A stretch of DNA of 64,000 bases from Novimethylophilus kurashikiensis (lineage in GTDB: Bacteria > Pseudomonadota > Gammaproteobacteria > Burkholderiales > Methylophilaceae), in assembly GCF_003112435.1 (NCBI RefSeq), contig NZ_BDOQ01000001.1, positions 62,001-126,000 on the forward strand. Direction: 5' to 3'. The notes under the pieces are model-generated. The model searched no databases, was not told where the DNA came from, and saw only the letters and a program-made list of their open reading frames with translations. Numbering within the stretch: the stretch's first letter is position 1; each line of letters opens with the position of its first letter. Shown here piece by piece: positions 35,869 to 45,838 of the stretch. A program made the position numbers and the translations under genes.

Positions 35869-36785
35869 ATTCCTTCCTGAAACGCTTGCTCGGGGTGATC
35901 CCCGTTGTATTCGGCGTGTTGCTGCTCACGTTCTTACTGGTGCATTTGGTACCGGGCGACCCGGTCGAGGTGATGCTGGGCGAGTCTGCTACTACAGCCG
36001 ACCGTACCCAATTGCGTGCCGAACTGGGGCTGGATCAGCCTTTGCCCATCCAATTCGTTACTTACCTGGGCAAGCTGGCACAAGGCAATTTCGGTTATTC
36101 CATCCACACCCATACCCCGATTTCTCGATTGTTGGCGGAACGTCTGCCGGCCACGGTGGAATTGGCGTTGCTGGCCTTGAGTATTGCCCTGTTTATCGGA
36201 CTGCCGTTGGGTATTGTGGCAGCCATTCGCTACCGACAATGGCCGGACAAGATGGCGACGGTATCGGCCTTGACGCTTTCGGCGATGCCGCACTTCTGGC
36301 TGGGGCCGCTGTTGATGCTGGTGTTTGCGCTGTGGCTAGGCTGGCTGCCGGTGAACGGCATGGAGAGTCGTGCTTCTATCGTGTTACCGGCGCTGACGTT
36401 GGCCTGCGGGTTGACGGCGATTTTGACGCGCATGACGCGCGCTAGTTTGCTGGAAGTGCTGAGTGAGGACTTTGTGCGCACGGCGCGCGCCAAAGGACTG
36501 TCTCAGCGGGTGGTCGTGCTACGCCATGCGCTTAAAGCCGCGCTGTTGCCGGTGGTGACTATCGTTGGGTTGCAATTGGGCTCCCTGCTGGCAGGGGCAG
36601 TGATTACCGAAACGGTATTCGGTTGGGACGGCGTGGGACGGCTCTTGGTAGAGTCCATCGAAAAGCGCGATTACCCGGTGACGCAAGCCTGCGTGCTGGT
36701 GATTGCATTGATCTATGTACTGGTCAACCTGCTGACTGATCTTACCTATGCACGACTCGATCCGCGGGTCCGATTTACTCGATGA
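35865..36785 (+). CDS. peptide ABC transporter permease, DppB/OppB-like
   Basis: A 306-residue inner-membrane permease with six predicted membrane helices. The N-terminal LVHLVPGDPVEVMLGE and the EAA loop region TRASLLEVLSEDFVRTARAKGLS are diagnostic of DppB/OppB. It uses a TTG start overlapping the YkuD stop, and I see no better start downstream. It pairs with the following DppC-like permease. No ABC ATPase gene is present in the cluster. Confidence 0.92.
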   Translation: MNSFLKRLLGVIPVVFGVLLLTFLLVHLVPGDPVEVMLGESATTADRTQLRAELGLDQPLPIQFVTYLGKLAQGNFGYSIHTHTPISRLLAERLPATVELALLALSIALFIGLPLGIVAAIRYRQWPDKMATVSALTLSAMPHFWLGPLLMLVFALWLGWLPVNGMESRASIVLPALTLACGLTAILTRMTRASLLEVLSEDFVRTARAKGLSQRVVVLRHALKAALLPVVTIVGLQLGSLLAGAVITETVFGWDGVGRLLVESIEKRDYPVTQACVLVIALIYVLVNLLTDLTYARLDPRVRFTR

Positions 36786-37573
36786 GCCGATCTGCTGCGG
36801 TTTTGTCGTTCTGGATTCTTCTCGCCCTGGTTGCTCCTTGGTTAGGGTTATCGGCGGACGCGATTCACCTCGACAAAATCCTCGCCGGTCCCGGTATGGA
36901 CGCCTGGCTGGGATACGACGATCTAGGTCGCGATTTGCTGGCACGACTGCTGGCTGGGGCCGGCGTATCATTGACTGTGGCGGGCTGTGTGACGGTGGTG
37001 ACGTTCATCCTTGGCACCTTGGTCGGATTGATCGCCGGCTATCACGGCGGTTGGCTGGATCGCTTGCTCATGCAAATCACGGAAGTGTTCTTGGCGTTTC
37101 CCGGCATTTTGTTGGCGATTGCTTTCGCTGCCGTGTTGGGGCCGGGCGTAGGCAATCTTATCCTCGCCCTGTGCCTGACTTCGTGGGTGGGCTATGCCCG
37201 ACTGGCTCGGGGGCAGGCGCTGGCCCTTGCAAATCGGCAGCACGTGTTGGCAGCCCAGGTCCTGGGAGCTTCGACAATGCGTATTTTGATCAAGCACGTC
37301 TTGCCGCTGTTGGCGGCGCCATTGCTGGTGGAGGCTACCTTCAGCATCGCCAGTCTGATCATTGCCGAGGCAAGCCTGTCGTTCCTCGGTTTGGGCATCC
37401 AACCGCCCCATGCTTCCTGGGGGGCCATGCTGCGAGACGGCGTGCGCTACTTGCTTGTCGCCTCGCATTACGTGCTCGTGGTCGGCGGCAGCCTGATGTC
37501 ATTGGTGTTGGCGGTAAACCTGTTGGGCGATAAACTGCGCGACACTCTAGATGTGAAAGATAGGAATTTCTAA
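36782..37573 (+). CDS. peptide ABC transporter permease, DppC/OppC-like
   Basis: A 263-residue permease with [19 protein letters not shown], the EAA motif region [20 protein letters not shown], and [23 protein letters not shown], all typical of DppC. It overlaps the DppB-like gene at its start (ATGA) and the nagZ start at its end by one base. It is shorter than usual at the N-terminus, a common variation. The absence of the two ATPase subunits means the transporter must borrow them from elsewhere or is incomplete. Confidence 0.92.
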   Translation: MSRSAAVLSFWILLALVAPWLGLSADAIHLDKILAGPGMDAWLGYDDLGRDLLARLLAGAGVSLTVAGCVTVVTFILGTLVGLIAGYHGGWLDRLLMQITEVFLAFPGILLAIAFAAVLGPGVGNLILALCLTSWVGYARLARGQALALANRQHVLAAQVLGASTMRILIKHVLPLLAAPLLVEATFSIASLIIAEASLSFLGLGIQPPHASWGAMLRDGVRYLLVASHYVLVVGGSLMSLVLAVNLLGDKLRDTLDVKDRNF

Positions 37574-38628
37574 TGTCGCTCGGCCCCATCATGCTCGATA
37601 TCGAGGGCACCGAACTCAACGCGGACGACATCCGTCGCCTGCAACACCCCTTGGTCGGCGGCGTCATTCTGTTCAAGCGCAATTACCAGTCTCCCGCGCA
37701 ACTCAAGGCTTTGACGGCTTCCATTCATGCCGTGCGTCAGCCGCCGCTGCTGATTTCCGTCGACCACGAAGGTGGCCGTGTACAACGGTTTCGTGAAGGC
37801 TTTACGCGGATTCCGGCGATGCGCGAACTTGGCAAAATCTGGGATCGCAGCCCCAAGCAAGCCCGCCATCTGGCGACTCAAGCTGGCTGGGTGCTCGCCG
37901 CCGAGTTGCGTGCCTACGGCATCGATTTTAGCTACACACCGGTGCTGGATATCGATTACGGCAATAGCGGCGTCATCGGCGACCGCGCATTTCATCGGCG
38001 GACAGAAGCTATTGCCGATCTCTCATATGCGGTGATGCTGGGACTGAAGAAAGGCGGTATGGCCGCGGTGGGCAAGCACTTTCCCGGTCATGGCTTTGTT
38101 GCAGCGGATTCGCATACCGAAATTCCCGTTGACGAGCGCTTGTTCAGCAAGATCGAAGAGGAAGATCTCGAGCCTTTCCGCCGTATGATCGACCAGGGAT
38201 TGGTCGCCATCATGCCGGCGCACGTGATTTATCCCAAGGTAGATGCGAAGCCGGCCGGTTTTTCCAAAATTTGGCTACAACAGGTGTTGCGCAAGCACCT
38301 GGGTTTCCACGGCATGATTTTTAGCGACGACCTGTCGATGGAAGGCGCCAGTGTGGCGGGAAGCGTTACAGAGCGGGCATTGGCCGCACTTACGGCGGGA
38401 TGCGACATGGTGCTGGTATGCAATCGGCCGGACCTGGCCGACGAGTTGTTGGCCAATATGCAGTGGAAAATGACTGCGCTGAGCATGGCTCGTGTGGCGC
38501 GCATGCACGGCAAGCCGCATCCGCCCAGCCTGGATCAGCTGCACGAGGATGCGGACTTCGTGAAAGCGCTTCACGAGGTGGCTACCATTGGTATCGCTGA
38601 AGGTGATTTGCAACTTGCTGAGAGATAA
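37573..38628 (+). CDS. nagZ: beta-N-acetylhexosaminidase
   Basis: A 351-residue family 3 glycoside hydrolase. It has [13 protein letters not shown], the KHFPGHG motif followed by DSHTEIPVD (the Asp/His catalytic loop), and the nucleophile region [11 protein letters not shown]. It has no signal peptide, so it is cytoplasmic, where NagZ removes N-acetylglucosamine from anhydromuropeptides during murein recycling. It ends a run of overlapping genes (YkuD, two permeases). This is the strongest evidence that the cluster deals with cell-wall fragments. Confidence 0.95.
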   Translation: MSLGPIMLDIEGTELNADDIRRLQHPLVGGVILFKRNYQSPAQLKALTASIHAVRQPPLLISVDHEGGRVQRFREGFTRIPAMRELGKIWDRSPKQARHLATQAGWVLAAELRAYGIDFSYTPVLDIDYGNSGVIGDRAFHRRTEAIADLSYAVMLGLKKGGMAAVGKHFPGHGFVAADSHTEIPVDERLFSKIEEEDLEPFRRMIDQGLVAIMPAHVIYPKVDAKPAGFSKIWLQQVLRKHLGFHGMIFSDDLSMEGASVAGSVTERALAALTAGCDMVLVCNRPDLADELLANMQWKMTALSMARVARMHGKPHPPSLDQLHEDADFVKALHEVATIGIAEGDLQLAER

Positions 38629-38710
38629 GGAGAATTCGTCCTTTAATGCTTGAGTTTCAGCTCAGTCGGTTTTATACTGGAATTCAAGCTGTGAGGAAGG
38701 ACGAACTCCA

Positions 38711-39433
38711 ATGGCTGTCTCGGGTGTCACGTTATCTGCCGGTGCAATTGGTGCTTACGCTGCACAAGCGCAAGGTGGAACGGTGCGCCAAAACGGCGGC
38801 GATTCGTCTACGCAGACTGGTAGTAGTACAAGCTTTATCGTCCGATTAAGTCCCCAAGCCCAGATCAAGTCTTCGCTGGAAGATTTGCAAGCCAAAGCCC
38901 AGGCGCTGCAAAACTTCAGTAAATCCCCCAATTTGCAGGACTTTAAAATTGCTGTGCAAGGTGTGGTAAGTGCCATTAACGCCGTTCGACAATCCGCCGA
39001 TATCAAGCAAAGCGACTTCGTTGCCCAGCAGAAGGCGCAGAGCGTGACTCAATCGGTGTTCGGCGATAACGGCGAAAATAAGAGCACGCTGCAAAAAGCG
39101 GGTCTGCAAGTGCAGGAGAACGGGCAGTTCTCCATCAATCAGAATACATTGGACAGCGCGCTGGCAAATAATCGCGAGGGCACCGTATCCGCCTTTACGC
39201 AGCTTGCTTCTCGCGCCGAATCTGCTGCAGGCAAACAACCTGGGATTATCGGCAATAACGACCGCAAAACTGAGAACTTGAGCGCGAGCAACGCGAACAA
39301 CAGTAGCAATTCGGATGAAGCTCGCTTGGCTGCGCAAAAACGGGCGCAGGCACTTGCCGATCAACTGGCACTAGCCAGCGGATATGCTGCCCGGAATGCA
39401 GTCGCGAGTTATTCCAGCATCAATTCTCTCTGA
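38711..39433 (+). CDS. small FliD-like (flagellar cap-related) protein
   Basis: A 240-residue protein with a Gln/Ser/Asn-rich, helical composition. The stretch LQKAGLQVQENGQFSINQNT followed by LDSALANNREGTVSAF matches the C-terminal FliD signature (GI-x-DGTL-x-LD-x-LDAALA-x-NPDAV). It lacks the N-terminal domain and most of the variable middle of FliD and is half the usual length. It may be a truncated cap, a chaperoned flagellar accessory, or an unrelated coiled coil. It stands alone between nagZ and the BI-1 gene, 1.8 kb before fliF. Confidence 0.6.
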   Translation: MAVSGVTLSAGAIGAYAAQAQGGTVRQNGGDSSTQTGSSTSFIVRLSPQAQIKSSLEDLQAKAQALQNFSKSPNLQDFKIAVQGVVSAINAVRQSADIKQSDFVAQQKAQSVTQSVFGDNGENKSTLQKAGLQVQENGQFSINQNTLDSALANNREGTVSAFTQLASRAESAAGKQPGIIGNNDRKTENLSASNANNSSNSDEARLAAQKRAQALADQLALASGYAARNAVASYSSINSL

Positions 39434-39558
39434 GGACATCGCATCCTCAACCGCTCCAGCACTACTTCAAAGCAAGGGTAGAAGCGACTTCGCTTGAAAC
39501 TTTCGAGGGCTTTCGCTAGTCTTATCAGCAGTTTTTAACCATGAGGAAACCTCGTCTT

Positions 39559-40245
39559 ATGTCTGAATATCAACTTTCCCAATCTTCAACCACGGTCGCA
39601 TCGAGCACTCACAAGGTGCTGCGCAACACTTACATGCTGCTGGGCTTGTCGATGTTGCCGACCGTGGCGGGCGCCTTGGTTGGCATGAGCATGAACTTTT
39701 CGTTCATGGCTCAGCATCCCATTATGGTGACGTTGGGTATGCTGGCTGTCATGTTCGGGCTGTTCATGGGGATTTCAGCCAACCGCGATTCAGGCGTCGG
39801 CGTCGTGTTGCTGCTGGTCCTGACCGGTTTCCTGGGCCTGATGCTCGGCCCCATCCTGCAAGTCGCATTGCACCTGCGTAATGGCGGTCAAATTGTCGGT
39901 TTGGCTGCGGGCGGCACCGGTGTCATCTTCATGACTTTGGCCAGCATTGCGACGGTGAGCAAGAAGGATTTCAGCTTCCTCGGCAATTTCCTGATGATTG
40001 GCCTGATCCTCTTGCTGGTGGCCTCTCTCGCCAACATGTTCTTCCACGTGCCGGCGTTGGCCTTGACGATCTCTGCCGTGGCCGTGCTGATTTTCTCCGG
40101 CTTCATCCTGTTCGACGTGAATCAGGTCGTACAAGGTGGCGAGACCAATTACATCATGGCGACGCTGAATATTTATCTGGATATCTACAACCTGTTCGTC
40201 AACCTGTTGCAATTGCTCATGGCTTTGATGGGCGAACGCGATTAA
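39559..40245 (+). CDS. BAX inhibitor-1/YccA family membrane protein
   Basis: A 228-residue polytopic protein of the BI-1 (TMBIM) family, related to E. coli YccA, which restrains the FtsH protease. Seven membrane helices are predicted. The C-terminal FILFDVNQVVQGGETNYIMATLNIYLDIYNLF carries the conserved acidic residues of the family (shown in shorter form: FDVNQVV, YIMATLNIYLDIYNLF). An in-frame ATG at 39541 exists, but the one at 39559, with AGGA upstream, gives the usual N-terminus. A strong terminator follows. Confidence 0.9.
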   Translation: MSEYQLSQSSTTVASSTHKVLRNTYMLLGLSMLPTVAGALVGMSMNFSFMAQHPIMVTLGMLAVMFGLFMGISANRDSGVGVVLLLVLTGFLGLMLGPILQVALHLRNGGQIVGLAAGGTGVIFMTLASIATVSKKDFSFLGNFLMIGLILLLVASLANMFFHVPALALTISAVAVLIFSGFILFDVNQVVQGGETNYIMATLNIYLDIYNLFVNLLQLLMALMGERD

Positions 40246-40266
40246 CTAACGCGAATGGCTGAAACA

Positions 40267-40299
40267 AGCGGGCCTCACGAAAGTGGGCCCGCTTTTTCT
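40267..40299 (+). terminator. intrinsic terminator after BI-1 gene
   Basis: GCGGGCC-TCAC pairs GTGGGCCCGC around a GAAA loop, followed by CTTTTTC. It separates the BI-1 gene from the flagellar operon. Confidence 0.85.
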
Positions 40300-40412
40300 T
40301 TGCCCTTTGATGCAGACCGTTTTGTAGTCTTTTCCTTTACAATATGCCAGCCGTGCGACAGCCGTTGCCAAGAACTATTTCAGCAGGAATCGGGAGATGT
40401 TTTTAAATACAA

Positions 40413-40509
40413 GGGGGGGTGAATGCAAGCGTCCTGCTCGCCACTTGTCGGTAACGGGCCGACACGGTGTGGTTGCGTCTTCTCGCCGTGCCGGGGCGTC
40501 TCTTCATAA
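40413..40509 (+). other. fliF leader with G7 tract and possible 28-codon peptide
   Basis: A run of seven G (40413-40419) just precedes an ATG at 40423 that opens a 28-codon frame ending at 40509. The peptide begins MQASCSPLVGNG, has four cysteines and is followed 22 bases later by fliF. The G run resembles a ribosome-binding site (AAGGGGGGG). Whether this is translated is unknown. The rest of 40246-40531 holds the terminator and no other gene. Confidence 0.3.
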
Positions 40510-40531
40510 CATGGGTCGCGAGGTCTAAACG

Positions 40532-42226
40532 ATGGCCGAAGCTCCCGAGCAACAAGCTGCGACCGGTTCGACTTCCGCGCTCATCCGCGGTTTCAACGAA
40601 CTGCCGCCTGCCCGCAAGATCGGGTTGATGGTCGCCGTGGCGCTGGTGATTGCCATCGTCATCGGCTCCTGGATATGGCTGCAAGCGCCCGATTACCGCA
40701 CGCTGTACAGCAATCTCTCCGAGCGTGACGGCGGCGCCGTGATCGATTCTCTGCAAAAGCTCAACGTCCCCTACAAGATGTCGGATAATGGGACGATTAC
40801 CGTTCCCTCCAATATGGTGTACGAGACGCGCCTCAAGTTGGCGTCGCAAGGCTTGCCCAAGGGGGGCGCTGCTGGTTTCGACCTGATGGACAACATGAAG
40901 CTGGGCGCGACCCAGTTTCAGGAAAACGTCACCTACCAGCGCGCTCTGGAAGGTGAAATTACACGCACTATCGAGGCCATTTCTTCTGTTCAAGGTGCGC
41001 GCGTGCATCTCGCAATCCCCAAGGAAACCGTCTTCGTCCGCGAGCAGCAAAAACCTTCTGCATCAATCCTGGTGAATCTTTATCCCGGTCGCTCCCTTGA
41101 TAAGGCCCAGGTTGAGGGCATCGTCTACCTGGTGGCGAGCAGCGTGCCTGACATGCCGCCAGCTAATGTCACGATCGTTGATCAGAACAGCAACTTGCTG
41201 ACCGCTAACAAGAAGGAAAACACGCTGGGCCTCGATTCGAGCCAACTCGAATACCTGCATGCCGTGGAGCAAACCTATATCCGCCGCATCACGGATATTC
41301 TTGAACCCATTACCGGGCCGAACAACCTTAGGGCACAGGTCACAGCCGATCTGGATTTCGCGCAGACGGAACAGACGGCGGAAACCTATAAGCCTAATCC
41401 CACGCCTGAGCAAAGCTCCGTCCGCAGCCGTCAAACTTCGGAAACGCAATCCGACACCGGTGCCAACGCGTCCGGCGTCCCTGGCGCCATGTCCAATCAA
41501 CCCCCCGGTGCCGCTTCTGCGCCGATCAACGCGCCCAACCGTCCTGCCGGCAGTGCTGCAGGTGCTAACGGCGCGAATGCAGCACCACAGACCACTGGCG
41601 GATCAACCCATAAGGAATCCACGACTAATTACGAACTGGACAAGACGATCAGCCACGTGCGTAACCCGGTCGGCAGCATCAAGCGGCTTTCTGTGGCTGT
41701 GGTGGTGAACAATCGGTCCGAGAAGGACAAGAAAGGCAAATCGGTTACGCGTCCGCTCACCAAGGATGAAATGACGCAGATTTACAACCTTGCTCGCGAA
41801 GCCATGGGGTTCAACCAAACACGCGGCGATACGCTCAACGTCGTCAATGCCTCCTTCAACATCAGCGAAGAAGAGGTGGCATCGCCTCCCTTGTGGAAAG
41901 ATCCCTCCATGGTTTCCCTGGCTAAGGACCTGGTGAAATACCTGATAGTGGCGGGTCTGTTGATGTACTTGTTGATGGGTATTATTCGTCCCACCTTGCG
42001 CGATCTCCAGCAAGCCGGCGAGGCCGAAGAACGGGCTGAGCGCGAAGCCGAATTCGGCGAGAGGGGCGGACTCGAAGATGCTGCTGAAGGTGTTGGTGAT
42101 GTGGTAAACATCGGCGGCAAGCGTGCTCATACGTACGAAGACGATTTGCATATGGTCAAGGAGTTGTCCAAGGATGATCCGAAGTTGGTGGCGAACGTCT
42201 TGAAGGATTGGGTGACTAAAGTATGA
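40532..42226 (+). CDS. fliF: flagellar MS-ring protein FliF
   Basis: A 564-residue inner-membrane ring protein. A first membrane helix (about 29-50) precedes LYSNLSERDGG and the ring-building domain with PKETVFVREQQKPSASILV (shown as its core KPSASILVNL). A long low-complexity Pro/Ala/Asn-rich segment (about 290-375) and the second helix (about 462-482) follow. The C-terminal tail that binds FliG is rich in Glu. First gene of the fliFGHIJ operon. GAGGT precedes the ATG, and the stop overlaps fliG. Confidence 0.97.
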   Translation: MAEAPEQQAATGSTSALIRGFNELPPARKIGLMVAVALVIAIVIGSWIWLQAPDYRTLYSNLSERDGGAVIDSLQKLNVPYKMSDNGTITVPSNMVYETRLKLASQGLPKGGAAGFDLMDNMKLGATQFQENVTYQRALEGEITRTIEAISSVQGARVHLAIPKETVFVREQQKPSASILVNLYPGRSLDKAQVEGIVYLVASSVPDMPPANVTIVDQNSNLLTANKKENTLGLDSSQLEYLHAVEQTYIRRITDILEPITGPNNLRAQVTADLDFAQTEQTAETYKPNPTPEQSSVRSRQTSETQSDTGANASGVPGAMSNQPPGAASAPINAPNRPAGSAAGANGANAAPQTTGGSTHKESTTNYELDKTISHVRNPVGSIKRLSVAVVVNNRSEKDKKGKSVTRPLTKDEMTQIYNLAREAMGFNQTRGDTLNVVNASFNISEEEVASPPLWKDPSMVSLAKDLVKYLIVAGLLMYLLMGIIRPTLRDLQQAGEAEERAEREAEFGERGGLEDAAEGVGDVVNIGGKRAHTYEDDLHMVKELSKDDPKLVANVLKDWVTKV

Positions 42227-43224
42227 GCATGGACGATAACGGCATCCGCAAGAGCGCCATCCTGCTCATGAGCATCGGCGAGGAAGAAGCCGCGAATGTG
42301 CTCAAGTTTCTCGGACCCAAGGAGGTGCAGAAAATCGGTACCGCCATGGCCGCCTTGGCTAATGTCACACACGAAGAAATCCGCGATACCTTGCGCGAAT
42401 TCCGTTCAGAAACCGAGGAACGGACGACCCTGGGGATGGCGTCGGACGAATATATTCGCTCCGTGCTCACCAAGGCGCTAGGCGACGACAAGGCCGCCAA
42501 CCTGATCGAGCGCATCCTGCAGGGTGGCGATACCAGCGGGATCGAAAGCCTCAAGTGGATGGACTCGGCTTCTGTGGCTGAGCTAATCAAGAATGAGCAT
42601 CCGCAGATCATCGCGACCATCCTCGTGCATCTCGATTTCGACCAGTCCAGCGAAATTCTCGGTCATTTCGTCGAGCGCCTGCGCAATGATGTGATGGTGC
42701 GTATCGCCACGCTGGACGGCATTCAGCCACATGCCTTGCGCGAACTCAACGACGTGCTGACCAAGCTGCTGGCTGGTGGCGATCACATCAAGAAAACTGC
42801 CATGGGCGGAGTCAAGACGGCTGCCGAAATCCTCAATTACATGGGGACGCAAGCGGAGAGCAGCATTATCGGCAACATCAAGGAATTCGATGCGGAGCTC
42901 GCGCAGAAGATCCAGGACGAGATGTTCGTGTTCGAGGATGTTGGCAAGGTCGACGACCGCGGTATTCAGTTGTTGCTGCGCGAGATTCAGTCCGAATCCC
43001 TCATCATTGCGCTCAAGGGAGCTACGCCTGAGCTTCGCGAGAAGATTTTCAAAAATATGTCCCAACGTGCCGCAGAAATGCTGCGCGACGACCTCGAGGC
43101 CAAGGGGCCTGTCCGGCTTTCCGAAGTCGAGGCGGAGCAAAAAGAGATTCTCAAGATTGTGCGCCGCTTGGCCGACGAAGGTCAGATCGTGCTTGGCGGC
43201 AAGGGCGAAGATGCATTTGTCTAA
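42223..43224 (+). CDS. fliG: flagellar motor switch protein FliG
   Basis: A 333-residue C-ring protein. It has the FliG middle EHPQ motif (NEHPQIIATILVHLD) and the C-terminal torque domain (LLREIQSESLIIALKGA, VRLSEVEAEQKEILKIVRRL). Charged residues expected to face the stator are present. It binds FliF on one side and FliM on the other. Overlaps fliF by four bases. Confidence 0.97.
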   Translation: MSMDDNGIRKSAILLMSIGEEEAANVLKFLGPKEVQKIGTAMAALANVTHEEIRDTLREFRSETEERTTLGMASDEYIRSVLTKALGDDKAANLIERILQGGDTSGIESLKWMDSASVAELIKNEHPQIIATILVHLDFDQSSEILGHFVERLRNDVMVRIATLDGIQPHALRELNDVLTKLLAGGDHIKKTAMGGVKTAAEILNYMGTQAESSIIGNIKEFDAELAQKIQDEMFVFEDVGKVDDRGIQLLLREIQSESLIIALKGATPELREKIFKNMSQRAAEMLRDDLEAKGPVRLSEVEAEQKEILKIVRRLADEGQIVLGGKGEDAFV

Positions 43225-43249
43225 CTTCCGGCAAACGCAGGGAGGGTGA

Positions 43250-43936
43250 ATGGCTGGAAAATTTACCCAAAGCGAGCATTTGACGGATTTTATGCGCTGG
43301 AGCCTGGAAAACCTGGAGAAGCAACCTCAAGCAGAAGCTCATCTAGGAAACGCTTCCGAGGGCGGAGAACCCGTTCATCTCCCGACGGCGGAGGAAATCG
43401 AGCGCATTCACCAGGAGGCGCACAAGGAAGGCTTTGAAGCCGGCCAGCGTGAAGGCTATGAGGCCGGCATGCAAAGCGGGCAAGTCGAAGTTGCGTTTCA
43501 GGCCGAGCGGCTGAAGACGCTGGCCGATAGTTTCGATAACGCGCTCAAGCATTTTGAGGAAGAGCTGGCAAACAGTGTCGGCCATGAAATCCTTGCGCTA
43601 TCACTGGATGTGGCCAAGCAAATGCTTCGCCACGCGTTGCACGTTAAGCCCGAATTGCTGGTTCCGGTCGTGCGCAGTGCGATGGAAAGCCTGCCGCAAA
43701 ATGTCCAACATCCCCACGTGCACTTGCATCCCGACGATGCCGTGCTGATCCGGGATGTCATGCAGGCCGAAATGGCCCATGCTGGCTGGCGTATCGTCGA
43801 GGATGCCCGCATCATGCGCGGCGGGTGTATGATCGAAACCGCTTCAGCCGAAATCGATGCCACGCTCCCAAGTCGTTGGAAGCGCATTGCCAAGGCGCTC
43901 GGCCAAGACAGCGATTGGCTCGATCAAGACGATTGA
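43250..43936 (+). CDS. fliH: flagellar assembly protein FliH
   Basis: A 228-residue regulator of the export ATPase. The N-terminal part has the helix with repeated GxxxG-like glycine spacing (EGFEAGQREGYEAGMQSGQ). The C-terminal domain (about 100-228) is related to the stator stalk of F-type ATPases, with HLHPDDAVLI and ARIMRGGCMIET. It binds FliI and links it to the export gate. GGAGG stands before the ATG. Confidence 0.95.
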   Translation: MAGKFTQSEHLTDFMRWSLENLEKQPQAEAHLGNASEGGEPVHLPTAEEIERIHQEAHKEGFEAGQREGYEAGMQSGQVEVAFQAERLKTLADSFDNALKHFEEELANSVGHEILALSLDVAKQMLRHALHVKPELLVPVVRSAMESLPQNVQHPHVHLHPDDAVLIRDVMQAEMAHAGWRIVEDARIMRGGCMIETASAEIDATLPSRWKRIAKALGQDSDWLDQDD

Positions 43937-43959
43937 CCTGCTTGGGGTAGGTTAGCTCC

Positions 43960-45366
43960 ATGATTCCCTCCATTCTTCAAAAATGCCACCACCTGCTGGG
44001 CGAATGCCGCGAGGTGTTGCCGCGGGTATCGCCGTGGGTCATCACCGGGCGCCTCTCTCGCGTTTCCGGCCTGGTCATGGAGGCTGTGGGTATCAAGGCG
44101 CCGGTAGGCAGCGTGTGCTCGGTTTCGCTGCCTGATGGGCAATTGGTGGATGCGGAAGTCGTCGGCTTTGCCGGCGAACGCTTGCTGTTGATGCCGTCTA
44201 CCGATGTCTATGGCGTTCATCCAGGGGCGCGGGTTTCCTTGCTGGAGCCGCCACCGCCGACGCCTCAGCCTGGGCAGAGCGTGCAGCTTCTTCGCAGGCG
44301 CTCGGAGGATCGAGTCAAGCAATTACCCGTGGGGCCCGAGTTGTTAGGGCGTGTCATCGACGGTAGCGGACGTCCCCTTGACCTATTGGGGCCGCTTACC
44401 TTGTCTGAGCGCATCCCCCTGCAAAGCCGTCCGATCAATCCCTTGATGCGCACTCCAATCCATCACACGCTGGATGTCGGTGTGCGTGCCATCAACGCCT
44501 TGCTTCCCGTCGGACGTGGGCAGCGGATGGGCTTGTTTGCCGGGGCAGGCGTCGGCAAGAGCATGTTGTTGGGCATGATGGCCCGGTACACCACGGCGGA
44601 TATCAACGTGGTGGGGCTGATCGGTGAGCGCGGCCGCGAAGTGAAGGAATTCATTGAACAAATCCTGGGCGAGGAGGGCATGGCGCGCTCTGTCGTCGTG
44701 GCGGCACCGGCCGATACCTCGCCTCTCTCTCGCCTTCATGGTGCGGCTTACGCGACAGCGATTGCCGAATATTTTCGGGATCAAGGCAAGAATGTCTTGC
44801 TCATCATGGATTCCCTCACGCGCTATGCCCAGGCCCAGCGTGAGATTTCGCTCGCCGTAGGCGAGCCTCCCGCGACCCGTGGTTATCCGCCGTCGGTATT
44901 CGCCAAGTTGCCGCAACTGGTTGAGCGCGCCGGTAACGGTAGCGAGGGTGGCGGTTCCATCACGGCTTTCTATACCGTGCTGGCCGAGGGGGACGATCAG
45001 ATGGACCCAATTGCCGATTCTGCGCGTGCCATCCTTGATGGCCACATCGTGCTTTCCCGGCAATTAGCCGATTCCGGACATTATCCCGCCATCGACATCG
45101 AAGCATCCATCAGCCGTGTCATGCCGGCCTTGCTCTCGCCTGAAGAGCTCAACAACGTGCGGCGGTTCAAGCAGGTGTATTCGCGCTTTCAGCGTAGCCG
45201 TGACCTCATCAGTGTTGGAGCCTATGTGCGCGGTAGCGACCCTGAGATCGACGAGGCCATTGCCTTGTATCCGCAGTTGGAAGCATTTCTGCGCCAATCG
45301 ATCGGGGAGCGCGTGAGTGTGGAAGACAGTCGCGGCCAATTGGCAGGATTGTTCGGTCACGCGTAG
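43960..45366 (+). CDS. fliI: flagellum-specific ATPase FliI
   Basis: A 468-residue AAA-type rotary-ATPase homologue that powers type III export of flagellar parts. Walker A is GAGVGKS at about 195-201; Walker B region is [13 protein letters not shown]; signature [25 protein letters not shown] loop. Length is normal. It follows fliH by 23 bases and precedes fliJ by about ten. Confidence 0.97.
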   Translation: MIPSILQKCHHLLGECREVLPRVSPWVITGRLSRVSGLVMEAVGIKAPVGSVCSVSLPDGQLVDAEVVGFAGERLLLMPSTDVYGVHPGARVSLLEPPPPTPQPGQSVQLLRRRSEDRVKQLPVGPELLGRVIDGSGRPLDLLGPLTLSERIPLQSRPINPLMRTPIHHTLDVGVRAINALLPVGRGQRMGLFAGAGVGKSMLLGMMARYTTADINVVGLIGERGREVKEFIEQILGEEGMARSVVVAAPADTSPLSRLHGAAYATAIAEYFRDQGKNVLLIMDSLTRYAQAQREISLAVGEPPATRGYPPSVFAKLPQLVERAGNGSEGGGSITAFYTVLAEGDDQMDPIADSARAILDGHIVLSRQLADSGHYPAIDIEASISRVMPALLSPEELNNVRRFKQVYSRFQRSRDLISVGAYVRGSDPEIDEAIALYPQLEAFLRQSIGERVSVEDSRGQLAGLFGHA

Positions 45367-45376
45367 CGCTTGAACC

Positions 45377-45835
45377 ATGGCTACCTTCCGGCTCGCACCC
45401 TTGGTTAAATTCGCTGAAGAACGCAGCGAGGCAGCCGCGCAGGAACTACAGAGGCATCGCATACAACTGAATCAAGCCGAGGAAAAACTGAAACAGTTGC
45501 AAGGCTTTCTCGCCGACTATCAGGCCAGACTCGGTCACACGGCCGGACAAGGGGTAACGGTACAAACCTTAATCGACTTCCAGCAGTTCATCGGCAAGCT
45601 GGAAATTGCAATACGTTCGCAATCCGAAGAAGTCGTGCGATGTCGTCAACGCTGGGAAAACGCCCAGGAAATCTGGATGGAGCGCGAGCGCGAACTCAAG
45701 GCTTATCTGGCGTTGCGCGATCGTCACGACCGCGAGGAAATACGCAAGGACAATCGCCGCGATCAACGATTGCAGGATGAATTCGCACAGAATGCGTTGC
45801 GTCGACGAGCGGCCGAAGAAAACTCCCAGGATTAG
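45377..45835 (+). CDS. fliJ: flagellar export chaperone FliJ
   Basis: A 152-residue, almost entirely alpha-helical coiled coil with many Glu, Gln and Arg residues, typical of FliJ, which sits in the centre of the FliI hexamer and activates export. Identification rests on size, coiled-coil form and place right after fliI. The next gene, fliK, has its own promoter in the gap. Confidence 0.9.
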   Translation: MATFRLAPLVKFAEERSEAAAQELQRHRIQLNQAEEKLKQLQGFLADYQARLGHTAGQGVTVQTLIDFQQFIGKLEIAIRSQSEEVVRCRQRWENAQEIWMERERELKAYLALRDRHDREEIRKDNRRDQRLQDEFAQNALRRRAAEENSQD

Positions 45836-45838
45836 CTC

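Noticed and set aside
40352-40371. Possible sigma-54 element before fliF (TGCGACAGCCGTTGCC)
   Set aside because: The invariant GG at -24 is missing, so the match is too weak to list.
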